Under the pieces are notes generated by a model. That model saw only the letters and a list, made by a program, of their open reading frames with translations. It was not told the origin of the DNA and ran no database searches. A stretch of DNA of 64,000 nt, from assembly GCA_016705695.1 (NCBI GenBank), contig JADJLA010000004.1, forward strand, positions 1-64,000, written 5' to 3'. Source of the DNA: Sphingobacteriaceae bacterium (GTDB lineage Bacteria; Bacteroidota; Bacteroidia; B-17B0; Aurantibacillaceae). Positions 46,969 to 57,852 of this stretch are shown piece by piece. Numbering within the stretch: position 1 is the first letter of the stretch; every line of letters begins with the position of its first letter. The translations under genes and the position numbers were made by a program.

Positions 46969-48126
46969 ATGTTCACAAAACAACACATAGCTCAGTTTAG
47001 CGGAAAAGAAACGCCTTTTTACTTTTACGATATTGATCTACTCAAAAAGACATTAGCGGCCGTTAAAAAAGCAGCTCCAAAAGAGTATCATATTCATTAC
47101 GCTTTAAAAGCAAATTCAAACATTAAAATTCTTGAATTAATTAGAGAAGCAGGCTTTGGTGCTGATTGCGTAAGTGGAAATGAAGTAAAGCGCGCCCATC
47201 AATGCGGCTTTAAACCAAACGATATTGTATTTGCAGGAGTAGGGAAGAGCGATGCTGAGATAAATTTTGCATTAGAGAAAGATATTTTTTGTTTTAACGT
47301 AGAGAGTAAAGCCGAACTTACTGTTATAAACGAATTAGCCGCTTCAAAGAACAAAAGAGCAAGAGTTGCATTGCGCATTAATCCCAATGTAGATGCACAC
47401 ACGCATAAATACATTACCACAGGTTTAGAAGAAAATAAATTCGGGATCAATCCTTACGAGTTTGATGATGTATTGGCTTTACTAAAACAATTACCAAATA
47501 TTGAATTGATAGGTTTGCATTTTCATATTGGATCACAAATTGGAAGTTTAACGCCGTTCAAAAATTTATGCCAGCGTGTGAACGAGATCAATCATTGGTT
47601 CATTGAGAAAGGTTATTTACTTCCAAACATCAACGTTGGTGGTGGATTAGGGATTAATTACCATCAACCCGATTCTGAATCTGTAGTTGATTTTGAAGCC
47701 TTCTTTAATGTATTCAAACAATTTTTAGAGTTAAAACCTACTCAACAAGTGCATTTTGAATTGGACCGTGCATTTGTAGGACAATGTGGAAATTTGATAA
47801 GCAAAGTACTTTACATTAAAAATGGACTCACTACAAATTTTGCAATTCTTGATGCGAACATGACTGAATTAATTCGTCCCGCTTTATACCAAGCTTACCA
47901 CAAGATCGAAAATATTTCAAACGCCTCAGAGCCTTCAATTAAATACGATGTAGTGGGGCCAATTTGCGAAAGCAGCGATTGTTTTGGAAAGGCTGTTCTT
48001 TTGGCTGAAACCAAGCGTGGCGATCTTATCGCCATCCGCAGTGCAGGTGCTTACGGTGAAGTAATGGCTAGCCATTATAATTTGAGAACAGACCCTAATG
48101 TGGTTTACTCAGATGAGTTAAAGTAA
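46969..48126 (+). CDS. lysA: Diaminopimelate decarboxylase
   Basis: This is the final lysine step: decarboxylation of meso-diaminopimelate by a PLP enzyme of fold type III. The PLP Lys is in YHIHYALKANSNIKIL, the phosphate loop in LPNINVGGGLGINYH, the substrate loop in GPICESSDCFGKAVLL, and the final SAGAYGEVMASHYN is normal. At 385 residues it is slightly short but complete. It is in an operon with lysC. Confidence 0.93.
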   Translation: MFTKQHIAQFSGKETPFYFYDIDLLKKTLAAVKKAAPKEYHIHYALKANSNIKILELIREAGFGADCVSGNEVKRAHQCGFKPNDIVFAGVGKSDAEINFALEKDIFCFNVESKAELTVINELAASKNKRARVALRINPNVDAHTHKYITTGLEENKFGINPYEFDDVLALLKQLPNIELIGLHFHIGSQIGSLTPFKNLCQRVNEINHWFIEKGYLLPNINVGGGLGINYHQPDSESVVDFEAFFNVFKQFLELKPTQQVHFELDRAFVGQCGNLISKVLYIKNGLTTNFAILDANMTELIRPALYQAYHKIENISNASEPSIKYDVVGPICESSDCFGKAVLLAETKRGDLIAIRSAGAYGEVMASHYNLRTDPNVVYSDELK

Positions 48127-48223
48127 GAACTCTAAAACATCACTCAATTTATTTAAAATCAATAGGTTAAGATTGTATTACTATTGTTTTAAAGCAAAGT
48201 TATTTTGATTATATTTACTATGT

Positions 48224-51200
48224 ATGATCAACTTAAGAAACATCTTGCTTTTAATTTTTTGCAGCATTTTCGTTTCAATTCATGCCGCTGAGAAAACTCC
48301 GGGAATATCAAAGGCGCCATCTATACCAAATTTTTTTACTGAGAATAAAGGCCAGATGGTTGACTTAAATGGAGCTCCCGTTCCTTTTGTTTTGTTCAAA
48401 GCCGAAAGTCCCGGTTTAAATATGTTCATTACTGAAAAGGGTTTAACCTATATGTTTTTTAAAGCAGAGGAAGAAGAAAAGAAAGACAATGAGAAAGATG
48501 GCGGATTTGAAGATGAGAATATAGAGATCGAGTGGAATAGAGTGGATGTTTTGCTTAAAGGCGCTAACATTAAAAAAGAAAATATTATTAAAGAAGGTAA
48601 ATCTCCTTATTTCAGACAATTCTTTTTAGGGCATTGCGCTAATGGCGTAGGGCAGGTAAGTGATTATGAAAAAATAATTATTAAAGAAATTTATCCTGGA
48701 ATTGATTGGGTATTATATAATAACAGCGAAAAAGGAGTTAAGTACGACTTTGTTGTTCATCCAAATGCTAACCCAAAGGATATAGAGCTTGTATACCTTT
48801 CAAAAAAGCCAATTGTATTGAATTCAAATGGGGAAATTGAGATGATCACTTCTCTTGGAAACATAAAAGAAAATGCGCCACTTAGTTTTATAAATGGTAC
48901 TCAAATTTTGAGCGAATTCAAATTAAATTATAAAAAGAAAATAGAAAAAAACGAAGAAGATGGCTATGAAACTTCAATTGTGTTTAGCTTTCCCGACGCA
49001 GAATTATCTTCACGCACTTCTGATCTCATCATTGATCCCCAATTAACTTGGGCTACATTTTTTGGTGGATCAAGTTTTGAAGGGCCGTTTAGTTTAACCA
49101 ACGATGCTTTAGGAAATATTTATACAAGCGGTTATGTGGCATCTGCAAATTACCCTACTCAAACTAATAGCACTTACTTCCAAGGTACAATGAGTGGAGG
49201 GTTAGATTTCTTTATCACCAAATTCAGTTCTACTGGCGCTATGGTTTGGTCAACATTTTATGGTGGAAGTTCCGGAGAATTTGGTTATAGCCTTGTTTGT
49301 GATGCAAGCGGAAATCTATTTGTTACCGGATATACGCAATCATTTGACTTTCCGGTTCAAAACTCAGGCACTTTTTTTCAGGGAACAATGAGTGGTGGTA
49401 CTGATGCTTTTATTATAAAATTTGATAATTCAGGGAATCGACTTTGGGCTACATTTTACGGAGGATTATCTCAAGATATCGCTGCTTCAATTGGAGTAGA
49501 TGCAACCGGTAAGATTTTTATTTGTGGTAATACACAGTCTGCCAATTTTCCAATACAAAACTCAGGTACATTTTTTCAAGGCGCCTTAAATGGAGGTGGC
49601 GATGCATTCATTTTAAAATTTGACAACGTAGGGAATAGACTTTGGGCTACATATTATGGAGGCGAGAACAACGATCAACTGACCTCAATTACTTTGGATA
49701 ATAATGGAAATATTTTTGCCACAGGAAACACAGGATCCCAGGCTTTTCCAACTCAAAACGCTTCTACATATTTTCAAGCTACGTTAGCAGGAGGGAATGA
49801 TGTTTGTCTTTTAAAATTCGATAATTTAGGTAATCGCTTGTGGGCTACTTATTATGGAGGATTATCATCTGATTTTGGAACCGCCGTTGATTGCGATGCT
49901 TTTGGAAATGTATTTGTATCGGGCACCACAAGCTCTATTAATTTTCCGGTGCTTAACGCGGGAACGTTTTTTCAACCTGCTATTGGAGGAATGCAAGATG
50001 CCTTCATATTAAAGTTCAGTAATTTTGGGGCACTTCTTTGGGGAAGTTATTTTGGCGGAAGTTCAAACGAAAGCATAAATGCAAACGATAATCTTGTGGT
50101 TGATCTTTGTAATAATGTTTATTTGAGTTTTGGCACTTCATCTGCAGCACTTCCTACTTTAAGTGCCTGTAGTACCTGCTATTTTAGTCCTACATTTTCG
50201 GGTGGTTTTAACGACGCATTTATTGCCAAGTTCACAAATATAGGGGCACAAATGTGGGGAACATATTTTGGTGGTGTAGGAAGTGATTTTAGGGAAGCTA
50301 CCACCGTTGATGACGCTGGAAATTTTTATATTTCAGGGGAGTGGAGCACTAACAATTCAACTATTTATCCTACAATAAATCCCGGTGGCGGAGCGTATTA
50401 TAATTCTAGTAATAATGGCAGTGATGATTGCTACATTGCAAAATTTAGTTCTAATAGTACACCATCAAATTATACCACATCAATTTGTCCCGGAGCAACC
50501 GCTACAATAAGCATTAATAGTCAAAACTGTTTATCGGCAGCTGTTTATACGTTATTACCTGGTCCGGCAGTACAAGTAAATCCTGCATTTGTTGTTAGTC
50601 CCACAGTAAATACTACGTATACAATTTTTGTTTCAGGGGTAAACAGCAATAGTGTAGTTATCACGCAATCTGCTCTTGTAACAGTTACTCTGCATCCAAG
50701 CCCTGTTGTTTCGCCAATTATTACTAATGGAACTTGCGCAAATCCAATTACCAGTAGCGTTAATCTCAATGTAACGTTTAATCCAATCGGCAGTCCTAAT
50801 TATACAATAAATTGGAGCCCTGTACCAAGCACTGTTACAACAGTAAATAGTGGTACGGCTGCAGGTTTAGTGCCGGGTATAAACACTATCACAATTACTA
50901 CATCCAATGGATGTATAACAACATTTAGTTTTAATGTTTTACCAATTCCGCAACCAGCAAGTTTTGTGATCGTCAATCCTAGTAATGATTATACAGTTAC
51001 GTGTTTAAATCCCAATGTAGCTTTAACAACGAGTGTAAGTAATGGCGTTCCGCTCTCCTTTACATGGTTCCCAACTTGTACAGGATCGGTTGCAGCAACT
51101 AGCATGAATTTTAATCAAGCCTGTACAGGGCAAGTAATTGGAACGAGTTCTACTGGCTGTCAGTTTGCGCAAACATTTACGGTGTTTCAAAATCTAACAT

Positions 51201-53092
51201 CACCAACAGTTGTAATTACACCAAGCGTTCAAAACGTAACCTGCGCCGGCGGCAGTGGTTGTTTTACTTTAACCAGTAATTTAGGTCCGAACGTTACAAC
51301 TAATTGGTTTCAAGTATTTGGCACAAGCACGGTTTACGTTGGAGCTGCACAAGGAACCATAAATATTTTTTGTGCCACTGCACCGGGTGTATATTGGGGT
51401 GAATCGGTGTATAATATAACAGGATGTAAAACCACGCAATCTGTTTTAGTAACAGCATCGGTAGGTGTTCCCATATTTACAATTACAAGTCCAACCAATT
51501 TTACAATAGGTTGCGGAAGCAAAAGTATTACAAGTATGCAAGTAACAACAGTAATTACATCGTCTGTACCAAACGTTGCTGTGAATTATACATTCATGAC
51601 CCCTCCGGTTACTGCTACCCCAACTACATTCACTGTTAATCCTAATTTAAATAATATCACAATTCCAGGTACGTATGTAATTTATGTAAAAGACATGACG
51701 AATAATTGTGTGTCGAGCCAATCGGTTAGCATCATACAAAACACCATTGCACCCAATGTGAATTTCATACAGCCATTAAGTATTTTAACGTGTAAAGATC
51801 CATCAATGGTTTTGAGCGGAATTAGTAGTAATACAAATACAACTATTACTTGGACAGTTCCGGCGATACCTTCTAACTCTATTAATCCTACAGCTAATGC
51901 AACCGTGGTTATCAATCCTTCTTTAACTGGAGCTTCAGATGTTTTAACCTTACTAGGAACTTGGACAGTTGGCGCAGTTGACAATAATAATTTTTGTACG
52001 GCTACAAAAGTTGTACAGATCATACAAGATGTACGCTTACCAAGGTTCACCATTAGTGCATTAACCAATTCAGTTATTAACTGTAAGAATGCGGATGTTG
52101 TAATAGTACCAATTGTTACGCCAACGCTTGCTGTAGCTTTAGTGCCAACGTTTTTTTGGTTTCCTCCTGTAGGCGGTGGTTTGCCGGGAACTCAATTTAA
52201 TACAACTTCTCCCGGAACGCATACTTCTATTTCTACATCGGCAATAAATGGCTGTACTTATGCTGCAACTTATAATGTTGCAAGCGATCTTGTGGCACCA
52301 AATATCGAAATTGGTTTACCTTTTATTTTAGATTGTAATACTAATCCAACAGTATTAATTACGCCAACCATTAGCGGTTCTACAACAGGTTTAACGTATA
52401 CATGGACAGTTCCGGCAGGTGCAATTACCTCAAATCTTAATTCACTTAATTTGCTAAGTAATGTGATAGGAAATTATTTTATCTCCATTACAAACACGAT
52501 CAATGGTTGTTCGTCACAGGGATTATATCAAGTTACCGAAGGAGGAATTAAAGCTGATTTTATTGCATCTCCAATATTTGGATTTGCGCCAATGAGCGTT
52601 ACATTCACAAATACAAGCTCAACCAGTACAGGAAATAGTAGCATCACTTCTACCTGGGGCTTTGGAAATGGTTCTATTTATAAAAACATCCCCAACAATG
52701 TACTCACTTCAGCAACTTATTCCGCTCCCGGAACTTATAGTGTAATATTAACTGTGCAAAAAGGAAGTTGTATCGACCAAATCATAAAGGTGATACAGGT
52801 TGAAATTGGATCAAAAATGGTAATTCCCAATGTATTTACGCCAAATGGTGATGGATCAAATGATATTTTCCGCTTAATAGGAAGTAGTTTAAAAGAGGTT
52901 AGTATCAGCATTTATGATCGTTGGGGAAGAAAGGTTTATGAACTTACAAGTGAAACAGGGAATTTTGCTTGGGATGGAAAAGATCAAATCGGAAAAAGCT
53001 GTGCCGATGGTACCTATTTTTATGTGATAAAAGCGATGGGTAAGGACGGTTACGAGTATGATACAAAGGGTAATGTGAGCTTGTTCAGATAA
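48224..53092 (+). CDS. Giant T9SS type B surface protein with SBBP propeller
   Basis: The 1622-residue protein has a signal peptide (INLRNILLLIFCSIFVSIHA), the 'FFTENKGQM' N-terminal module, and then a series of SBBP-type beta-propeller units (LTWATFFGGSSFEGPFSL and similar, each with a D-x-x-GN turn) to about residue 750. Eight or so Ser/Thr-rich Ig-like modules follow (NYTINWSPVPSTVTTVN type). A PKD-like module (KADFIASPIFGFAPMSVTF) comes before the type B (gliding-motility) sorting domain (IPNVFTPNGDGSNDIF, IYDRWGRKVYEL, ADGTYFYVIKA). It is probably displayed on the cell surface through the type IX system, possibly as an adhesin. Its C-terminal 900 residues are a close paralogue of the next gene. 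Confidence 0.88.
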   Translation: MINLRNILLLIFCSIFVSIHAAEKTPGISKAPSIPNFFTENKGQMVDLNGAPVPFVLFKAESPGLNMFITEKGLTYMFFKAEEEEKKDNEKDGGFEDENIEIEWNRVDVLLKGANIKKENIIKEGKSPYFRQFFLGHCANGVGQVSDYEKIIIKEIYPGIDWVLYNNSEKGVKYDFVVHPNANPKDIELVYLSKKPIVLNSNGEIEMITSLGNIKENAPLSFINGTQILSEFKLNYKKKIEKNEEDGYETSIVFSFPDAELSSRTSDLIIDPQLTWATFFGGSSFEGPFSLTNDALGNIYTSGYVASANYPTQTNSTYFQGTMSGGLDFFITKFSSTGAMVWSTFYGGSSGEFGYSLVCDASGNLFVTGYTQSFDFPVQNSGTFFQGTMSGGTDAFIIKFDNSGNRLWATFYGGLSQDIAASIGVDATGKIFICGNTQSANFPIQNSGTFFQGALNGGGDAFILKFDNVGNRLWATYYGGENNDQLTSITLDNNGNIFATGNTGSQAFPTQNASTYFQATLAGGNDVCLLKFDNLGNRLWATYYGGLSSDFGTAVDCDAFGNVFVSGTTSSINFPVLNAGTFFQPAIGGMQDAFILKFSNFGALLWGSYFGGSSNESINANDNLVVDLCNNVYLSFGTSSAALPTLSACSTCYFSPTFSGGFNDAFIAKFTNIGAQMWGTYFGGVGSDFREATTVDDAGNFYISGEWSTNNSTIYPTINPGGGAYYNSSNNGSDDCYIAKFSSNSTPSNYTTSICPGATATISINSQNCLSAAVYTLLPGPAVQVNPAFVVSPTVNTTYTIFVSGVNSNSVVITQSALVTVTLHPSPVVSPIITNGTCANPITSSVNLNVTFNPIGSPNYTINWSPVPSTVTTVNSGTAAGLVPGINTITITTSNGCITTFSFNVLPIPQPASFVIVNPSNDYTVTCLNPNVALTTSVSNGVPLSFTWFPTCTGSVAATSMNFNQACTGQVIGTSSTGCQFAQTFTVFQNLTSPTVVITPSVQNVTCAGGSGCFTLTSNLGPNVTTNWFQVFGTSTVYVGAAQGTINIFCATAPGVYWGESVYNITGCKTTQSVLVTASVGVPIFTITSPTNFTIGCGSKSITSMQVTTVITSSVPNVAVNYTFMTPPVTATPTTFTVNPNLNNITIPGTYVIYVKDMTNNCVSSQSVSIIQNTIAPNVNFIQPLSILTCKDPSMVLSGISSNTNTTITWTVPAIPSNSINPTANATVVINPSLTGASDVLTLLGTWTVGAVDNNNFCTATKVVQIIQDVRLPRFTISALTNSVINCKNADVVIVPIVTPTLAVALVPTFFWFPPVGGGLPGTQFNTTSPGTHTSISTSAINGCTYAATYNVASDLVAPNIEIGLPFILDCNTNPTVLITPTISGSTTGLTYTWTVPAGAITSNLNSLNLLSNVIGNYFISITNTINGCSSQGLYQVTEGGIKADFIASPIFGFAPMSVTFTNTSSTSTGNSSITSTWGFGNGSIYKNIPNNVLTSATYSAPGTYSVILTVQKGSCIDQIIKVIQVEIGSKMVIPNVFTPNGDGSNDIFRLIGSSLKEVSISIYDRWGRKVYELTSETGNFAWDGKDQIGKSCADGTYFYVIKAMGKDGYEYDTKGNVSLFR

Positions 53093-53187
53093 AACACTTT
53101 TTGAATAAAAGAATAAATTATAGGCCCTGTTTAACAAATCATGGCCTAATTATTGCCAATATTTTAATGACTATTAATACCTATCAA

Positions 53188-56100
53188 ATGAAACGAATAC
53201 TGATTTTTGGTTTAATTACTTTTTTGAATTTAAATGTTTTTGGAGTAAGAGACAAAGACGTTTTTGGAAGCCGTGTCTTTATAGAGAACAAAGGTCAGTT
53301 TGATAAACACCTTGATACAAAAGACCCCGTGAAATTTGGAATAGAGAATGGAAATGAGAATATCTATTTCACGACAAAGGGATTAACGTACGTTTTAGTT
53401 AAAAGATTTCCGCTAACACCCAATGAGGTTGAAGAACAAGAGAAGAGAATGGTGTCTTATAGAAAACCAAATGAGATATATTATGTGAATATGACCTGGG
53501 TGAATTGTAATTCTAATATTCAGATTGTGGAAAGTGAGAAACAAGGACATTATTTTTCATATGGGGGGCCTGAACTAAACGCATATTGTTTTAAAAAGAT
53601 CACCTATTTAAATGTGTACAACAAAATTGATATTGAATATATCATTCCTGAAGATAAAATAACAGGGATTAAGTATAATGTTATTCTTCATCCCGGCGCG
53701 GATCCAAGTCAAATAAAAATTGCGTATACCGGTGATGTGAATGGCATCTCACTGACTGAGAATGGCGATGTTAGAATTGGAACACCCATGGATCCGATCA
53801 TTGAACATAAACCTTTGAGTGTCCAGGACAGTAAAAATATCAAAACATCATTTGCCATCAAAAAGAATACAATTGAGTTTTCCATCCAAGACGACTATGA
53901 CTCTTCTAAGGAATTAGTTATTGATCCTTGGGTAAGCAATATCACCAGTTTTACAGGAAGCGGTTACGGCTATGATGTTGACTTTGATAACGCAGGAAAT
54001 TTATTTGTTTACGGTGGAACCACCAATTCTGTGGCTAAATACAATAATTTGGGCGTTTTACAATGGACATTTCCGGGTTCGATGACTACGCCACCTTGGT
54101 CATCTTCTATAGGAGCTGCGTACAACTTTGTTGTTCACCGTCCAAGTGGAAAGTGTTACGTTGGAAAATCTCTTACTGCAACTATTATTCGTCTCGACGC
54201 GGCCGGCAACTACGATAATATAATGAGTAATAATGTGGCTTCATGGTCAGAAATTTGGGATATGGCTTATCACTGTTCCACAGATAAAATATATGGATTA
54301 GGAGGTAGTATTTATTCAAATGAATGTTCAGGTATTATGGATCAGGTTACGGGAACCATTGTACCGATCGTATTTTTTGGTCCAACCTCTACACAAGGAC
54401 ACGATGTAGCTTCACATACAATTGATAATTCAGGTGATATTTATTTTTTATTTGCATCGGTACAAACCACATATCTTAATAATAATCTTACTAAGATCAA
54501 TTCGGCGTTCACTAATTCTGTTTGGATAGCTCCCACAAATTTTAGTACTTTTTCAGAAGCCGGCAACAAATCTTTTTATGTAGGTGGGGCTATAACCTCC
54601 AATGGTTTTAATGCCTTAGCTTCTAATAACAATTTCTTGTTTTATTGGGATGGATTTAATCTTTCGGCCTATAATAAAACCAATGGAAATATGATCACGA
54701 CTACAACTGTTTCGGGATTAAATCCAAGAGAGCAGGGTGGTATAGCAGTTGATGACTGTAATAATGTTTACATTGGGGGTAATGGGAATATTCTTTCCTA
54801 CAAATACACGGGTAGTAGTTTTGTAGCTTTACCAAACATTAATGTAAATTCAACAACGGTTAATAAATATGTTTATGATATTAAACTAGATAAATTAAAT
54901 CAACTTCTTTTTGTAAGTGGCAGTGGTTTTTGTGGAACGTATGCTGCAATCAACAGTAGTACATGTGCTTTAGTTGCCGATTGTAATTATAATATCCCTA
55001 ACACTAATACAAGTATTTGTTATGGTGCTGTAACAACAGTTAGTATAGGCAATCCAAATAACCTTACAAATCCAAGTTATTCTATTCAACCAGCAGGTCA
55101 AATACAAGGTAATCCGGTATTTACAGTTTCTCCTTCAACAACTACAAGCTATACATTATACATTACAGGATTAAGTTCTACAAGTGTTTTAACTACAAAT
55201 ACAACTATTGCTACCGTAACGGTATTCCCTGCGCCATTTACAAATACGGTTCTAATAAATGGAACTTGCGCAAACCCGGTAACAAGCAGTGTAAATTTAA
55301 ATGTAACATTTAATCCAAGCGGTAGTCCAAATTATACCACTACATGGAGTCCAATGCCAAGTACGGTCACAACGGTTAACAGCGGAACGGCAGCTGGGTT
55401 AGTGCCCGGAATAAATAATGTTACCATCACGTCGGCTAATGGATGTTCAACAACAGTTTCGTTTAATGTGCCCCCAATTCCACAGCAAGCAAGTTTTGTT
55501 GTTGTAAATCCAAGTGGTGATTATACAGTTACGTGTTTAAATCCAAATGTTGTGCTAACTACAAGTATAACAAACGGCGTTCCTTTAAGCTTTACCTGGT
55601 TCCCTGTTTGTACAAATACTTTAGTTGGAACAACTATGAGTTTTAATCAGGCGTGTACAGGGCAAGTAGTAGGAACAAGTTCTACAGGCTGCCAGTTCGC
55701 TCAAACTTATACCGTGTATCAAGATTTTACTTCTCCAACTATTGCCATAACACCAACGATAAATAATATTACATGCGCGGGTGGAAGTGGATGTTTTACT
55801 TTAACAAGTAATTTAGGACCAAACGTTACCACTAATTGGTTTCAAGTTGTAGGAACAAGCACTATGTATGTTGGAGCTGCGCAAGGAACTATTAATATTT
55901 TTTGTGCAGGATCACCCGGTGTTTATTGGGGAGAATCGGTAAATAATTTAACCGGATGTAAAGCTACTAAATCAGTTCAAGTAACAGCATCGGTTGGCGT
56001 TCCAATATTTACAATTACTAGCCCTACTAATTTTACAATTGGTTGCGCCAGCAAAAGTATCACAAGCATGCAAGTAACAACGGTAGTTACATCACCGGTG

Positions 56101-57624
56101 CTTAACGTTCCTGTAAGTTATACGTTTATGGTACCACCCGTAACTGGAACACCAACAACGTTCACAACCAACCCAAATTTAAACAATATAACCATTCCTG
56201 GTACGTATGTGATCTATGTAAAGGACTTAACTAATAATTGTGTTTCGTCGCAATCTATAAGTATCATTCAAAATACTATCGCGCCGAATATTAATTTCAT
56301 CCAGCCATTAAGCATATTAAGTTGTAGAGAGCCGAGTATGGTATTAAATGGCATTAGCAGTAATTCAAATACGCAAATTACCTGGACAGTTCCGGCAATT
56401 CCATCCAATTCTATTAATCCTACCGCAAATCATACAGTATATATAAATCCTGCTATTACAGGTGCTACAAATAATGTTACTTCTGTAGGAATATTTACGG
56501 TTGGTGCTGTTGATCAAAATAATATGTGTAGCGCTACAAAAACAGTACAGATACTGCAAGATATACGCTTACCAAAATTCACCATTAGCGCTTTAAGTAA
56601 TTCGGTAATTAATTGTAAAAATGTAGATGTTGTTATTGTGCCAATTATAACACCAACGCTGGCGGTTGCATTAGTTCCAACGTATATCTGGTATCCACCG
56701 GTTGGACCGGGCATACCGGGCTCACAGTTTAATACAACTTCTCCTGGCACACATACGTCAATTTCTACATCAGTTGTAAATGGTTGTACATATTCAGCAA
56801 CGTATAATGTGGCAACAGATGTTGTGCCTCCCGCACTTAATATTTCGCCGGCATTTACGTTAGATTGTGCAACAAATCCTACAGTTACATTAACCCCATC
56901 CATAACAGGATCATCAACAGGCTTTACATATTCGTGGACAGTTCCTGCGGGCGCTTTAACTTCGGCATTAACAGGGTCGGCATTAACCACAAATTATACG
57001 GGTGGTTATATGGTAGTTGTTACCAATACAAATAATGGCTGCGTAAATCAAGCATTTTATCAAGTGATAGAAGGTGGAATAAAAGCAAGCTTTAACGCTA
57101 CTCCGGATTACGGGTTTGCACCGTTAAGTGTAACATTCAATAATACCAGTTCAACAAGTACGGGAGCAAGCAGTATTATTTCAACATGGGGTTATGGCAA
57201 TGGCGCGGTAACTCAAACTGTTTATAATACACAACCAACTTCGGCTACGTATACAGCTGCAGGAACTTATTGGGTGTATTTAAAAGTTCAGAAAGGTTTA
57301 TGTATTGATACAGCCATGAGAAAAGTTGTAGTTGAATTACCTTCTAAATTGGAAGTGCCAAATGTATTTACACCAAATGGCGATAAGTCAAATGATATCT
57401 TCCGATTAAGAGCTACCAATTTGCAAGAAATATACATTATCATTTACGATCGTTGGGGAACAAAAGTTTATGAGCTTACTAGTGATACCGGAAATTTTGG
57501 CTGGGATGGAAAAGCTCAAACAGGAAAAGATTGCGCCGCGGGAACTTACTTTTATATTATTAAAGGTAAAGGCACCGATGGACAAGAGTATGATCTGAGA
57601 GGAAATGTGAGTTTGTTTAGGTAA
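53188..57624 (+). CDS. Giant T9SS type B surface protein, paralogue
   Basis: I start at the ATG at 53188, which gives a signal peptide (KRILIFGLITFLNLNVFG); an in-frame TTG upstream is not needed. The N-terminal half has the same 'FIENKGQF' module and a different, less regular propeller-like region (YGGTTNSVAKYNNLGVLQW). From about residue 680 it follows the preceding protein module by module (TTVNSGTAAGLVPGINNVTI; GGSGCFTLTSNLGPNVTTN; YVIYVKDLTNNCVSSQS) to a PKD module (KASFNATPDYGFAPLSVTF) and a type B sorting domain (VPNVFTPNGDKSNDIF, IYDRWGTKVYEL). The total is about 1478 residues. A strong terminator follows. Confidence 0.88.
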   Translation: MKRILIFGLITFLNLNVFGVRDKDVFGSRVFIENKGQFDKHLDTKDPVKFGIENGNENIYFTTKGLTYVLVKRFPLTPNEVEEQEKRMVSYRKPNEIYYVNMTWVNCNSNIQIVESEKQGHYFSYGGPELNAYCFKKITYLNVYNKIDIEYIIPEDKITGIKYNVILHPGADPSQIKIAYTGDVNGISLTENGDVRIGTPMDPIIEHKPLSVQDSKNIKTSFAIKKNTIEFSIQDDYDSSKELVIDPWVSNITSFTGSGYGYDVDFDNAGNLFVYGGTTNSVAKYNNLGVLQWTFPGSMTTPPWSSSIGAAYNFVVHRPSGKCYVGKSLTATIIRLDAAGNYDNIMSNNVASWSEIWDMAYHCSTDKIYGLGGSIYSNECSGIMDQVTGTIVPIVFFGPTSTQGHDVASHTIDNSGDIYFLFASVQTTYLNNNLTKINSAFTNSVWIAPTNFSTFSEAGNKSFYVGGAITSNGFNALASNNNFLFYWDGFNLSAYNKTNGNMITTTTVSGLNPREQGGIAVDDCNNVYIGGNGNILSYKYTGSSFVALPNINVNSTTVNKYVYDIKLDKLNQLLFVSGSGFCGTYAAINSSTCALVADCNYNIPNTNTSICYGAVTTVSIGNPNNLTNPSYSIQPAGQIQGNPVFTVSPSTTTSYTLYITGLSSTSVLTTNTTIATVTVFPAPFTNTVLINGTCANPVTSSVNLNVTFNPSGSPNYTTTWSPMPSTVTTVNSGTAAGLVPGINNVTITSANGCSTTVSFNVPPIPQQASFVVVNPSGDYTVTCLNPNVVLTTSITNGVPLSFTWFPVCTNTLVGTTMSFNQACTGQVVGTSSTGCQFAQTYTVYQDFTSPTIAITPTINNITCAGGSGCFTLTSNLGPNVTTNWFQVVGTSTMYVGAAQGTINIFCAGSPGVYWGESVNNLTGCKATKSVQVTASVGVPIFTITSPTNFTIGCASKSITSMQVTTVVTSPVLNVPVSYTFMVPPVTGTPTTFTTNPNLNNITIPGTYVIYVKDLTNNCVSSQSISIIQNTIAPNINFIQPLSILSCREPSMVLNGISSNSNTQITWTVPAIPSNSINPTANHTVYINPAITGATNNVTSVGIFTVGAVDQNNMCSATKTVQILQDIRLPKFTISALSNSVINCKNVDVVIVPIITPTLAVALVPTYIWYPPVGPGIPGSQFNTTSPGTHTSISTSVVNGCTYSATYNVATDVVPPALNISPAFTLDCATNPTVTLTPSITGSSTGFTYSWTVPAGALTSALTGSALTTNYTGGYMVVVTNTNNGCVNQAFYQVIEGGIKASFNATPDYGFAPLSVTFNNTSSTSTGASSIISTWGYGNGAVTQTVYNTQPTSATYTAAGTYWVYLKVQKGLCIDTAMRKVVVELPSKLEVPNVFTPNGDKSNDIFRLRATNLQEIYIIIYDRWGTKVYELTSDTGNFGWDGKAQTGKDCAAGTYFYIIKGKGTDGQEYDLRGNVSLFR

Positions 57625-57650
57625 CCTTTGAGGTTCTTTGTATTTAAAGG

Positions 57651-57671
57651 AGCGCCTAACGGCGCTTTTTT
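57651..57671 (+). terminator. Rho-independent terminator
   Basis: The 6-bp stem AGCGCC/GGCGCT with loop TAAC is followed by six T and more T after one A. It ends transcription of the giant surface-protein gene. Confidence 0.85.
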
Positions 57672-57677
57672 ATTTTT

Positions 57678-57780
57678 GCCACGGAGGCACAAAGACACGG
57701 AGAGTAATTGAGTCTAAGATCCAATTCTTACGCCTTTATTTTAAACGCAAACAACTTTGTGCCTCCGCGCCTCCGTGGCT
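57678..57780. repeat. Palindromic CCACGGAGGC element
   Basis: Left arm GCCACGGAGGCACAAAGACA, right arm CTTTGTGCCTCCGCGCCTCC followed by GTGGC. The outer 11 bases and an inner GGAGGCACAAAG block pair with the other arm. It sits after the terminator in the convergent gap before the metallo-hydrolase gene. Confidence 0.75.
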
Positions 57781-57852
57781 AGAATTATTCGGTTAGATAA
57801 GAATGAATAAGCCAAAGCCTCTGCTGAGTTTATGGAGGCATGGTTTCTGGCT

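Noticed and set aside
53101..53187. Upstream TTG start for the second giant surface protein
   Set aside because: It puts polar residues before the signal peptide; the ATG at 53188 is better.
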